DNA from: Erigeron canadensis
Taxonomy: Eukaryota; Streptophyta; Magnoliopsida; Asterales; Asteraceae
Assembly: GCF_010389155.1 (NCBI RefSeq)
Contig: NC_057762.1
Span: 35,958,055-36,022,054, forward strand
Reading direction: 5' to 3'
DNA length: 64,000 nucleotides
The notes below the pieces were generated by a model. It saw only the letters and a program-made list of their open reading frames with translations, made no database searches and had not been told where the DNA came from. Positions 22,639 through 34,589 of the stretch are shown piece after piece (within the stretch, counting starts at the first letter, position 1; every line of letters begins with the position of its first letter). The position numbers and the translations under genes were made by a program.

Positions 22639-24199
22639 TTAGTAGTGGTGAGCAGCATGAGCATGAAGAAACACAGGAGGCGCATGATTTGACACGTGGG
22701 GCCTGTACATGTTATCATGCAACATAACACTTCCCATACCAGTAGGCATGCTCATATTCTGCAAATTCCTGTTCATTATGAACGGTGCTTTTTGGCTTTG
22801 CTGATACATGTTCATCATAGGCAAACTCGATTGATGACCAGGGTAAGGGTAAGCTGGCAATACACCATTTCCATTAAAGCCTCCAAGTTGACTGCCATCA
22901 AGCTCAATAAAACCAGAACCATTGTCACCAATTAGACTTTTATCATCCCATCCCATATGTGCATGATTGTCCATATTCATCCCCTGGTTCAAGTACCTCT
23001 CAAAAGCCATTTGGTCTTGGTTTCTCGGATAACCAGAAGTCAACAAAGGTTGACTTTTTGGAGCATTGAGACTTGCTAGCAGATTCTGCAATTGGTTTTG
23101 GTAGATGGAACTGGGAATTTCCTGGTTCTGGCTGTGGTTTTTGCCATTGGATGGCCAAAGCTCTGCATACTTACCTGATTTTACCAGCTTTTTGATTAAA
23201 AAAGTTGGGTCAACATTTCCAAATACTAGGACTTTTTGTTTCTCCATGTTGATTTCTACAGAGTGCACTCCTGCACTCATAAATCATAATCCCCAGTTTA
23301 GTAAAGAATAACATTTTATATCTATACATGGAAGATGCCAAGAAATACAAAAATTTCCCCTTTTCCCCTTATTTTTTCCCTTTTCTTATCAACAACAATA
23401 CCCAATCCCGCTATAGCCTGAAGTATATATATCCTTTTCAGCAATGTTATATTTAGAGTGTAATTTTCCATAAGGGTATCATTAATGTTACATTTAGGCA
23501 TACATTTCAAACACATTTATCATTAGGACATTATCATCATAAATAATGAAGTATTATAACATTTTAGAACAGAGAATAATCAATAAAACTAAAAAAATAG
23601 GAGTTTCATATATCATTTAGGCATACATTTCAAACACATATATCATTAGAACATCATCATAAACTATGGGCTTTACTTTCCATTCCTATCCAATGAATGG
23701 TTCTTTGATGCACAGAAAACTCGGCTCACGAGAGCCGCTCTGTAGCAACTATAACGACAACAGAGCAACGGTCCTCTTTTTCCGAACCAAGTATTATAAG
23801 ATTTTAAAAGCATAATGAATGAGAAAGAAACTAAGAAAGTAGTAATTCATTCCAACATGAACAAAAATAAAAGTTTAATAAAATGGTCACAACAACTAAA
23901 ATAGGAGTTTCATACATCATCTTTATAACCAATAATATATCAATAAAACCAAAAAATAAAAAGATGAAGAGACAAATGTTACACCTTCAATCTTCTTGAG
24001 GATTTTGTGCACTTTCTTCTTACATCCACCACAATGGATGTTAACTTTTAAAGCACAACCCTGATTATACAAGAAAAACAAAACACAACTAAGAAAACAG
24101 AGTATCAAGAAACACATAAACCGATTATCAAGAAACAAATGAAAGGTTTACACAAACCTTGGCCTGGATGATTTGGAAATCATCAGTAGCGGAAGGCAT
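22639..24199 (-). CDS. Heavy-metal-associated domain protein (HPP type, no CaaX), 249 aa
   Basis: Three exons on the minus strand: 24158-24199, 23985-24060 and 22639-23270 (sum 750 nt). The N-terminal HMA fold has the metal-binding motif [18 protein letters not shown] (Cys24 and Cys27) followed by [20 protein letters not shown] and [19 protein letters not shown]. Such domains bind soft metals such as Cu, Zn or Cd and pass them on or sense them. The remaining ~150 residues are low-complexity and rich in N, Q, G, M, P and H, with [20 protein letters not shown] and a final His-rich AHAAHHY. Most relatives (HIPPs) end in a CaaX box for farnesylation; this one ends HHY, so it belongs with the non-isoprenylated HPP group and should not be membrane-anchored that way. 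Intron 2 (23271-23984) is 714 bases. Confidence 0.93.
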
Positions 24200-26398
24200 T
24201 CTTGTTTTTTGTTTTGTTTTTTTACTGTTGTTTTTTTGCTGTTTATAGAAAGGTTCCTTTCTCAACAAGTTGTATTCAAACCAAAAAAAGTGTCAAGGAC
24301 ACAATGTTGGTATGATACCAACAGACTACAAAGTACAAGTTAGCAGCTCTATGAAAAGGATTGAAAACACACACATATACATATAGAGAGAGAGAAAGAA
24401 AGAGAAGTGTATAAACTTGTGATTTTGACTAGAGAAAACTATTCTCAAAGGCCTTTTTGTTTTTATATTTTTTATTTTAAAGTAAAAATATGTATTTTTA
24501 TCTTTTTAACACCAAAGTCCCATAATAAATTTATGTTGAGACAGGATCTTTAGCATTGGCTTTGCAAAAAATGCAATACCACGAAACAAAGTTAAACATG
24601 TAATACCATTATAGAGAATGAGTACTCGTAATATTTAAAGGAATATAGTTAGCCATACATAATATATGCAAATATCTTATCGTAAAAACTTATCTTAAGT
24701 GCTATAAAGTACTAGAAACTACTACTTGTTTTGATCCATGTTTTCTTATTTATTTTAGCGATAAGAAAGTATGTTGAACGAGCACTCGATCAGTGTGTTA
24801 CAGAGTGTATAGACCATCATCAAAAATCTTGCAAGAGCTTGAATCACAAACAAATTCTCACGAATTATGTATGCAATATATGGGTTAAAGAAAATGAGGC
24901 ACTTAAAGAAATACCACCGATAACATATTATGACCATCCTTGATCCTATCAACCTTCAAGGTCGAATATTTGAGGAAATCGCATGATTTGCATCAACATA
25001 CCTAATTAAAATGACAAAGAGATACACATCGCATCCCTAAAAGATTATACACTACACATAGTGTTTCAGAAGCTTTAAATTTTCGATAAAACTTTTAATC
25101 TTTAAAAGCTATACAAATACCTTTTGAAGTTGCAGCTAAAGCTAACATACCAAACACATTTTAAAATATAAAAGTTACATCTTACACCTTCAACTAAAAG
25201 CGAAAACTTACAACTTTAACTAAAAATTACAGCTACAGCTACTAGCTACAACTAATTTTGCCAAACATACCCACAAATGATGTAATCTTAATAATTAGTT
25301 TGCAAGCTTTTTAATTTAACTTTTAAACTTTTGCTAATGTATTTGTTTTTCATTAATGTATTGGTATTTATTATATTCTCAATGAAATATGTTTCTTAAT
25401 TTATTTGTTAATTTAATATATAAAGTGTTTCTTTAAGTACTAACTTAAATGATAATGTAACACATAACTACTTGAGTTTTTAATGTGATAGGGATGGCTA
25501 AAAGTAATTCAATGTATTATGTCAGGGATAAATTAAAGTTGAAAAACAACTTCATCTTTTAAGTTTCAAGTTAATAAAAGAATGACAGTAATAAAATAAA
25601 ACCGATAAAATTTAGTGTGTTGCTGGCGTGAAAATTAAAAAAAATCACTATGACCGGTCTTATGTGAATTGATCAATGTGTGATAAGAATGTGAAATTGT
25701 GAATTGTGAAATCAAAAGTTAAAATAAAGGAGGTAAAAATGAAAACTCAAGGAAAAATTAGTTTTTGGCATCTTGTCTTTTCGCCGAAATGGGGGTTACT
25801 GTCAATCAGTCTTCCACCCTTCCCAATGCGACAAACCAATTTAAGTAAAAATCTTCTGATTTTTGACACCCAACAGAAAAACTGAATACATTTTATAACT
25901 TGTCACGAGTTAAATTTCATAAGTTCTTCCCCAACAACAAACCCAATTAACTAGCGTTTTTAGCACCGCTTATGTTTGGCCTAGTAGCTATTTTTGAGAG
26001 TTTTGAAAAAGGATTTTGTAAATTTCATAAGTTTTGTTTTTGTACATAAATAATTAAAAGCTTTTGGTTTTGGAAAAAAAAAAAGTTTTCCACCAAAATA
26101 CCTTCAATTTATTTTCCAAACTAGTTAGAGGTCTAAAAAAATATATTACATAAATACCTTTTAGATATGATATTAAGTCAATGACAAAAATGGTGATCAG
26201 ATAACAGTTGATGAAATTTTTTTAAATACAATGATAAGCCAAAACAAATTTTATTCCATGCAATTGTCTTCATAATGTATGAATCTAAAAATATATCAAA
26301 CTCATTTATTGATCAAGACATGCATCTCATCAGTTATTTTCATTTTATGTTCACTTCTGGCTTTGAGATATCATTTTAGCCCTGTTTTTAGACCCATA
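24200..26398. other. Long gene-free region
   Basis: The first ~250 bases are the probable promoter and leader of the HMA gene, with a GA-rich tract near 24385-24404. The short frames at 24731-24943 (+) and 24755-24952 (-) show no domain I recognise. Between about 25080 and 25275 AGCTACAGCTACTAGCTAC and CCAAACATACCCAC look like one arm of a degraded MITE. The rest is AT-rich and featureless. Confidence 0.45.
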
Positions 26399-27100
26399 CT
26401 AGTATTTTACCCGCGCGTTGTTGCATGACACATTTTTAGATGACAATGATTCGGTACAAATTTGATAAAGTCATTAACAAACATTAATTTGACAGTATAA
26501 AAATATAAGAAAAATAGCTAATAATCACTTTAAAGAAAAATAAACGTCACACTAAACACAACAAACATGGTTACAACTAATATGACTTAGTTTTCCATAA
26601 AAAAGCCAAAAAAAAATAAAATAAAATTCCTCATGTAGTAAAACCGTAAATGTGTGAAAGTAATCAGACAAATGTAAGATGTAATGTTAATGGAAATCAT
26701 TATTAAATATTAAAAGTGTTAGGTATAAATGAAAGTTGTTTAAGAGAAACATAAGAACCTAATATAGAAATTTTAGGGATTAAAACATAAAGAAGCAAGA
26801 GTTAAATATAGTTATACTTTATGTATTATATTCTTGAACAAAACATGTTATTGACGGGCAAAAATGTAAAAGATAAAAATATTAGGGGGTTAAATGGTAA
26901 AAGGTAAAAGTTTGTGGGCAAAAATATAAAAGATTAAAACTTTAGGGGCTAAAAGGTAAAGAGGTGAACATGGACAAAAATGTAAAAGATTAAAACCTTA
27001 AGGGGTTAGAAGGTAAAGAGGTGAAAGTTACATGAATGTGTAGTTGTATATTGACTTATGCATAAAAAGTTGTAAAAAGGAAGTTGGTTTTTAGTATATA
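26399..27100 (-). mobile_element. Helitron-like unit with minus-strand 3' end
   Basis: On the minus strand the 3' end is CAACGCGCGGGTAAAATACTAG followed by T (split here: GCGCGGGTAAAATA then CTAG). Inside, from about 26865 to 27040, a ~60-bp unit of the form AAAATGTAAAAGATTAAAAC plus AGGGGTTAAAAGGTAAAG is repeated about three times. The 5' side runs into the next unit's end, so this copy is 5' truncated or nested. Confidence 0.55.
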
Positions 27101-29351
27101 CTAGTAACTTTACCCGCCGCGCGTTGCGGCGGCGCACACGAAACTACCGATTCTTCTTTACAGCCGTTCAATACAACGTAAAAACATCGATCTTTGTAGA
27201 ATTTTATTGTTGTTGACATGAAATGTCAATAATTAATTACATGAGAAAAAACACACACAACTTCCATAAATGTCATCAAATGCAAGCGAAAAGAGAAAAC
27301 GTATAAGCTGCAATGCATGTGTACAAATCACCATGATCGACTTCTCTTTTGCATAATGCATACAATAATGATGCAAATATTACTCAGAAACTGATGGTGG
27401 TAATTTTAAGTAAAAAAAAGTGTAGCGTGCCCTATTCAAAATATTGCACATTATTGTCAAGTTCTTCAAAATCACAAACAAAGCACTCCCCTATCAAGTA
27501 GTTAACTTTTGTTACTACAGAATTAATGTTATTGGTGAATAGTTGACCCAAATATACATAAAAAATGTCACATATCAATGCGCATTATCTACAATTAAAA
27601 ATTAGCATCATGTCTTTTACAGCAGCTATGTGTTATTGTTGAGGATTAACATTGAGAAATAAGTGGTAAAAAGATAAAAAGATAGTCAACTGAAAGGACA
27701 AAGTTATTATTCATATTTTATAACTAATAATTTAAGAAATAATAAACTCGTGCGTTGCTGCGGAACATACTATTTACATGACAAATGTATGGATGTAAAC
27801 AAATAGTTTTAGTGTAATATAAATACATTTATGTCGAATACTCGAAACCAAATCTAAAAGATATATACAACAAAACATGTAACAGTAGTAAAAATGTCGC
27901 GAAAAAATAATAACATTAATAAATATATAAAAACATGTAACAAAAAAACTATATAAATGCAAATAAAGAGATGATATTTTGACGATGGTGATATAGCATA
28001 ATGTCTTTTTTTAAATGTTAAATGAAGTTAAGACGTAACTATGATAAAAATTATTATATATTAAAATGTTATATGAAGAAACAAAAAAAGATATATTAAA
28101 TTTTTTTAGCGATAATATTGTAAAGTATAAAAAATCTTTGATATAAACATTAGAACCCAAAAGTTTAATTTCAAAATAATGAAAACAAAAACGTAGACGA
28201 AAAACAAAAGTTAAAAGATAGGCAGTTTAACGGATAAAATAAAGCATATAAAGTATAGGGGGTAAAAGTGACAAAAATCAAAAGTTAAAAGGGTTGTACA
28301 TCATACATATAGTCTTGTACATAACCAAAAGTAAAACATATAAAATATAGGGGTAAAAGTGATAAAAACCAAAAAGTATATATTGTTGTACATAGCTAAA
28401 AATAAAAGATATAAAATATAGGGGGTAAAAGTGACAAAACCAAAAGTGAAAAAGGATTGTATATCATGCATAAAGTCTTGTACATAACATATTGTATTTT
28501 AACCCGATGTTGCCGGGAGACATAATAATACATAAAACGTAATAAAAGGTACTACACAAACGATATAAACGAATGTAAGAAAGTATTTAAAATTGATGGT
28601 CATTTAGTTGTAGCGGAAACACTACACAAACAGTAAAAAACATTTTATACCGAATTTGAAGAATATAATAAAACCAAATGTTTAAAGGTAAAACCATAAA
28701 TTGTGTAAATATGGTTTAATGGAAACATGGGAACCCAAAACTTTGGTGTAAAAATTTGAAAATTTAAACTTTTATGGTGGCAAAAGATACTATATAGAAA
28801 CTTTAATGGGGAATATTGAATAGAAGCAAAGTCAAAAGGTTATGTAATGAAAAGATTAAAATTTAAGGGGTAAAAGTGAATATTATTAAAAGTAAAGAAG
28901 TATTGTACTTTAGGCATTAAAATTTGTAAATTTCAACGTAATAAAAGGTACTACACAAACGATATAAATGAATGTAAGAAAGTATTTAAAATTGATGGTC
29001 ATTTAGTTGTAGCGGAAACACTACACGAACAGTAAAAAACGTTTTATACCGAATTTGAAGAATATAATAAAACCAAATGTTTAAAGGTAAAACCATAAAT
29101 TGTGTAAATATGGTTTAATAGAAACATGGGAACCCAAAACTTTAGTGTAAAAATTTGAAAATTAAAACTTTTATGGTGGCAAAAGATACTATATAGAAAC
29201 TTTAATGGGGAATATTGAATAGAAGCAAAGTCAAAAGGTTATGTAATGAAAAGATTAAAATTTAAGGGGTAAAAGTGAATATTATTAAAAGTAAAGAAGT
29301 ATTGTACTTTAGGCATTAAAATTTGTAAATTTCAAGTTGGTTTTTAAAAGA
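27101..29351 (-). mobile_element. Helitron-like composite with perfect 3' hairpin
   Basis: The minus-strand 3' end is CTAG (27101-27104) next to T, preceded by a perfect 7-bp hairpin CCGCCGC/GCGGCGG (27114-27120 with 27126-27132). Degenerate versions of the same end occur inside at about 27750 (GTGCGTTGCTGCGG) and 28502-28519 (CCCGATGTTGCCGGG), so several units seem stacked head to tail. A ~105-bp unit containing ATAGGGGGTAAAAGTGACAA repeats three times between 28225 and 28490. The 5' end is tentatively at 29351 (TCTTTTAAAAACCAACTTG). No Rep/helicase ORF is present. Confidence 0.55.
28536..29334 (+). repeat. 399-bp direct tandem duplication
   Basis: 28536-28934 and 28935-29334 are nearly identical, differing at only a handful of positions (for example ACACAAACAG against ACACGAACAG). 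They lie inside the Helitron-like composite. The very low divergence implies a recent duplication. Confidence 0.92.
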
Positions 29352-30206
29352 TATATAATATAATTTCCATCTTACAAATCATTTTTTTTATTTTACCTGA
29401 TATTTTGTAAACATTCATTATAGAGATTTTATAAAGATTATCATGAAACTGGTGTTTAAACTATATTAACATTATTTGGCAAAGTTACCCAAATTTTAGG
29501 CAATTAACCAATAGTTGAAATATGTATTTAAGTTTGCATCCATACTAATTGCAATATTGGCAAATTAATTTTTATAAATTGTCAAAGCTCAAAGATGGTT
29601 TGACATCAGTAGTGGAAGAGGTTCAACCCATCCTACTTAGGTTTATCGTCTCGTGTGGAAGAGACGCTTTCCCTGGCACAGTCCAACTACGGACCCTACC
29701 AATTCCCAAAGTGGATATTACATATCACGGTTCTAAAACAGAAAGAGCATACACGCATAGTTATTAGTAACCATGGACTTGGAACTGCATAACTGCTGGA
29801 AATTTGGTTGCTGAGCACCTTAAAGGAAAAACGGGTGTACCCTAAATATATCATACATTCATAACCTGCTTCTACCAGCGTTTAAGATAGTTTTCAACTC
29901 TAAGCTCCAAACACCAAAAATGGTACCTTTGTATCTTCAATCTGGACCCAAAAATAAGGCACGTGAAGTACTCTCGATTGGTTCGTCAAACTTCCTTTCA
30001 CAATGCAGAAATCTTTTTATGCACAATCTGATGTGCCATTTCCACAAAGCCTCGAATAGACGTGCTAGAATCTAAATATCACAACAAAATAAGATTGAAA
30101 TTTCATAATTGTTACAGCAAAACTAAAATATAAGAAAATAGTAGGTAGCATGCTGCACACACTTAACAGACAACCAACATTCATACCTTCCGTTTTAGGA
30201 GAAGTA
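29352..30206. other. Intergenic, 3' of the formyltransferase gene
   Basis: A slightly GC-richer block at 29590-29770 contains an open frame (29549-29767) without recognisable domain. The block may be a gene relic but I cannot name it. The remainder is the likely 3' flank of the minus-strand formyltransferase gene. Confidence 0.35.
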
Positions 30207-33200
30207 CTATAACCGCAACTTCATCAATTTTTGACCTCTCAAACCATTCCAAAATGCAGCTGCATTTACCACTTTCTTACCTGGCAGCTGGAGTTCCAAG
30301 ACCTGACAATTGAGAGATAAACAGCAGCTACAATCTTAAAAGGAAATAGACGTTTCACATTTTATGAAAAACACTACATAAAAACTACGAACGAATGTTA
30401 TTTACCTCAAGAATGGTGTGCCCACCACATGGTACTATCAGTGACCCTCTCCTGAAGGTGACCTCATCATCTTCGCTCCTCTGAACATCATTACCTTGAT
30501 AAACTCTAGAAGTTATAACTTTGAGCTCAAGCTCATTGCATTTATCACTCTTCTCATCAATTACAAGAAGTTTGGCTCGGGTTCCAGGCCAACCTGCAAA
30601 AGCCCGTACCTACACCGTTTTATGTAGTGATAATAGACTAGAATTTAAACAGGATATATATAAGAGGTGGCTGGGGGATAAAGGCAGGTTGATTTGTGAG
30701 TCCAAACGGGTCGATTTCGCCAGACCACGAACACTTATTCTTATGATTTTTGTTAATTATCATATACAATTGATGTGTTGAATTTGATTGCTAAAAAAAA
30801 CTACAACAATATTCTAAATATCTTAATAAAGCGATTGAAGAGATTAGGAATACATGTTGGGCAATCATGGACCAACTTGACCCGTTTTATACTTGTCTAA
30901 ATTTTTTGTATCAACAAAACTGACTTTATAGAGATCAAATCTAACCCAGATAAACCACTCTAACATATATGGGTCCAAATTGCCACCTCTAAGATATATG
31001 CAAATGGCATACCTTATTATGTAGAACTAAAGCTTCTTCGTCAAAGGATAACCACGACTCCTCTTGATTCATCTGCATGAAATGGCTTACCCAAATTGAC
31101 ATTCTTGAGATAATAGTATATACTATTAATAAAAATTCACTGTTGCAGTAACTCAAAAAATTATGTAATTTAACTCGTGGCACATATTCAGCAATCAGGC
31201 AATTCCAGCATTAAATTAGATATACCTTTGGAGCCAAAGTAGCTTTTGAGTCATCCTGTGCTCGAGCTTTTGTTCTTGCTGACCCATCAAATATAGATGG
31301 AAGTTCTTGAAGAAGTAGTTTTGAACCTCTAGCAAACAACAGATCAAGCAATTCTGGAGCCTGCAGAAAATTCACATTATGTGCTATCCACTAATTACTA
31401 CTTACAAAGTTATATGTTCTTACAGATTACATATGAGAATGCGACACACTGCTACTTAATTAAGAAATAACAACCTGAAAATAACCATCACATAAGTTAT
31501 GTTCTGCTAATAACGTTGAGTTATTCTTTGCATTGAAGGAGTAACCAACATGCCTCTGGCCTAGCAATATTAGTAGTTCACTACAATCTCATGGTTGTTG
31601 GTCCAAAGTCCAAACATTGTTGTAAACATGGGATCTCAGTTTATTAGTTTGACCATATAAAGAAAAATGTCACTGTAGTAAATGAGTTAAAATTTAATCA
31701 GAATCACTTTCATTTATTTATTTAACTGACTCTTATCTGGAAAAATGAGGTGCTGCACACCAAGAGCTGTATTCTTAGCTGGTCCCATAAATTTTAGCTT
31801 CATTTTTGTTTTTCTTAATCTGCTGTTGTGAAAAAGGTGCATCAAATCTATCACTACATTCCTCCTATATAACCTGGAAAAAAATTAAAATGTACCTTAA
31901 CATTGTCATCTATTTCCATTTTCTCGGATGCAATAATGGGACCAGCATCCAGTGCCCGGACGGTAAATGCCAATGATACGCCAGTTTCTTTTACTCCATC
32001 CTGATGAACTTTGTATTTCGCTTACAATGGCATATAAACATTCTACCAGTTACTACCAGATGTATGAACGGAAAATGAACCTGCAAAGCTCTCTGAACAG
32101 GAGCTGCTCCACGGTATAAAGGCAGCAAGCTTGGGTGTATATTGACAGTTCCTACAAATATTCAAAGACTATTATGCCAACCATCAGAGTTCAATAAATT
32201 TCTAATTCCAATTAAATACAACTCCCTCCATCTCAATTTAAATGTCCAAATTTGACTTGCTGAGTCATTCTTTTCTAATTTTGACCGTAAGTATCTTTGT
32301 TTGTATAATATAAAAGTTAAAGAAAGTTATATCAATAATAAATACAGTGCAACAATACTTGATATGGGTTTTACAATTATATCACTAATTATTGTACTCT
32401 TTTATGTGGTTATATCATGAATGGTTATGGTGGTTTTTATTCTCTCACTAGAAGACTCGTGACATCTTTACAAACACAAAAACTTTGATAAAAGAACACT
32501 AACCTAACGAAGGAATCTTTAAGAATTTGGTTGGTAATATATTTCCATATGCCGCCGTGATGCAAAGCTCTGGCTCAAGTTCGCTAAAGTTGGACAAAAA
32601 TTCTTCCTGCATCGCAGTGAAATACAAAATTCAAGACTATCGAATTAGGTTCTTCAATTTAGATAAACCACAAGCCTATTAGAGACCATTTCAAGTAAGA
32701 TGGTACAAGTAAAGTAAGGGAAAACAAAGAAAAAGTAAAACAATCAATCTTAAGGCCTTCTGTTTTTGGTAGGCCTCTTAATCTCTTATATATGAGTAAA
32801 CTAGTGGCTAACACATTATTAGTGTTAACTAAACTACATTGTTTGATACATATCAATGCTATAACTTGCTATAGTTAACTAATGACTACATAACTAAACA
32901 CGGTTGGTTAGTATGTCATTGATGTGAAAACTTATTTCATCTACTCGTAACCAAACTTAAATGCATATGCTACTGTTAAACCGTCGATTTTTCATTCTTC
33001 AATGGAAGGAATACATGTTTGATAAACTAGGATTATTTCAGAAGATACAAAAAGAATTAGTAGTTATTAAAGGTACGGAAGGGAGTATGACGCAGCGAGA
33101 GAAAAAGGGATATAGATAATTGAACCTGTTGATTCTAAGAATACCCAGGAACAACTCTTCAAATTATCGTGGATTCAAAATGAATACCGACAACTTGGAA

Positions 33201-34067
33201 AATTCACACACACTAACACACACTTGTGATAGGGAGGAACAATGAAATTTATATATTGATCAAAAAACTGCTTAATATCAAACCTAAATCCCTAATTATA
33301 TAGGAAAATCATAAGAATGAAACGGTAACATTTATGAGGTAAATTAAATATATCGAGAAACTAAAAAGACAATTATCATGAAAATAGAAACCTAGAAGGT
33401 TCCGCATCAGAGTAAGTAAACGACCTCGGAGGCTTTAAGAGGAGTGAAAATGAGATGAGGAGGGAAGCCTCTATCGAGAGCATGTTGTGCGACTGGCGAC
33501 GGCATCACCTTCCTTCCCCTATCTCTCCCTGAAGCTGGCTGAGTAACTATACCTGCTACCTGTATTATACATAAATACATATATAAATATATACATACAC
33601 ACTTATATATCACCATTCATCCTCCTACCTACCTACCAAAATTTCCTGCTATTAACTACACACACACACACACACACATATTCACTCCATTATAAGAACA
33701 GGTAATTACCTCAAATGACGAATCAGAAGCAGAAGATGCATCTAGAAGCTTCTCCAGAACAGAAGCAGAAACCTAATGATAAGAAATAATATAAAATCCA
33801 TAAGCACCTAATTAATTTACTCATAAATATTATTATAAATAATATTAAAAAACAACTGATAATTATTTATAGGTGTATATTTATATGAATAGAGAAAAGA
33901 GGTTTTCTTACAGAAGGAGAGCCTAGAAAAACAAGCTTTTTCTTCTTCTTCTTGCCATTATTATTAGCAGCAAAAGAAGAAGTTGAGAATACGGTGGCGG
34001 ATGGAAGTGGTGTTACTAGACAGCTAAAGCGGCGGAGCATCAATGAAGATGATGATAGATGCTGCAT
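30207..34067 (-). CDS. Methionyl-tRNA formyltransferase, organellar (PDE194 type), 375 aa
   Basis: Transfers the formyl group of 10-formyl-tetrahydrofolate to Met-tRNA for translation initiation in chloroplasts and/or mitochondria. Ten minus-strand exons: 33912-34067, 33710-33772, 33425-33559, 32504-32606, 32081-32151, 31896-32000, 31226-31360, 31013-31072, 30406-30609, 30207-30302; sum 1128 nt. The first ~40 residues form a Ser-rich transit peptide, then KKKKKKLVFLGSPS begins the folate-binding Rossmann part. Catalytic features are AYGNILP (137-143), NIHPSLLPLYRG with Asn156 and His158, and Asp194 in RALDAGPI. The C-terminal OB-like domain starts near MNQEESWLSF and has VRAFAGWPGTRA. Intron 3 has an unusual donor (GAG|GTCGTT). 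A (CA)n tract lies in intron 2 at 33659-33679. The gene looks intact. In Arabidopsis, PIGMENT DEFECTIVE 194 encodes this enzyme. Confidence 0.95.
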
Positions 34068-34117
34068 TTTCTTTTATTCCGGCGGTTAATTCTGGTGAGC
34101 TAAAGTATCGCTTAGCC

Positions 34118-34589
34118 TAAGCGTATGTTTTTGAGGTTTGTTTTAAAAGGAAACGAAAACATTGTAAAGGATTTTAAAAATATTTGGGTTCTTGAGTTTT
34201 ATTTAACGGAAGAAGAGAAAAGAAGAGAAAAGATTTGGAAGGAGAATTTTATAGAATTTGTTAAAGATATTTTCCTCTCACTTTTGGGATGATTTGGAAG
34301 GAAGGAAACTCCACCCCTTCTCTTCCATTCATCCATCTTCTCTTCTTTCCCCTTCCTTTACATATAAACTCGAGAACACAGACTTAAGAGAGAAGGGGTG
34401 GAGTTTCCTTCCTTCCAAATCATTCTAAAGAGGAAAATATCTTTAACAAATTTTATAGAATTCTCTTTCCAAATCTTTTCCCTTCTTTTCTTTTCTTCCC
34501 TTAAATAAAACTCAAGAAACCAAATATTTTTAAAATCCTTTACAATCTTTTCCTTTTCTTTTAAAACAATACTCAAGAACATACCCTAA
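34118..34589. mobile_element. MITE family T, copy 3: foldback element at the formyltransferase 5' end
   Basis: A near-palindromic element: the left arm, with TAAGCGTATGTTTTTGAG, pairs with a right arm that reads TTAGGGTATGTTCTTGAG on the other strand. The complementarity continues inward for about 200 bases per arm (for example GAGAATTTTATAGAATTTG against CAAATTTTATAGAATTCTC). It begins 51 bp upstream of the formyltransferase ATG. It belongs with the copies at 9486-9746 and 10611-10822. Confidence 0.8.

Noticed and set aside
22696..22935. 79-aa plus-strand frame
   Set aside because: Antisense to the last exon of the HMA-domain gene.
24731..24952. Overlapping frames on both strands
   Set aside because: Neither has a recognisable domain or splice context, and they sit in AT-rich intergenic sequence.
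26865..27040. Regular short repeats that might be read as a CRISPR-like array
   Set aside because: Plant nuclear context, variable unit length, no unique spacers; they are internal tandem repeats of a Helitron-like element.
26399..29351. Possible autonomous Helitron with Rep/helicase
   Set aside because: No long open frame and no HUH or helicase motif on either strand; only terminal structures and tandem motifs are present.
30521..30781. 86-aa plus-strand frame
   Set aside because: Antisense to formyltransferase exon 9, whose reading is strongly supported by homology.
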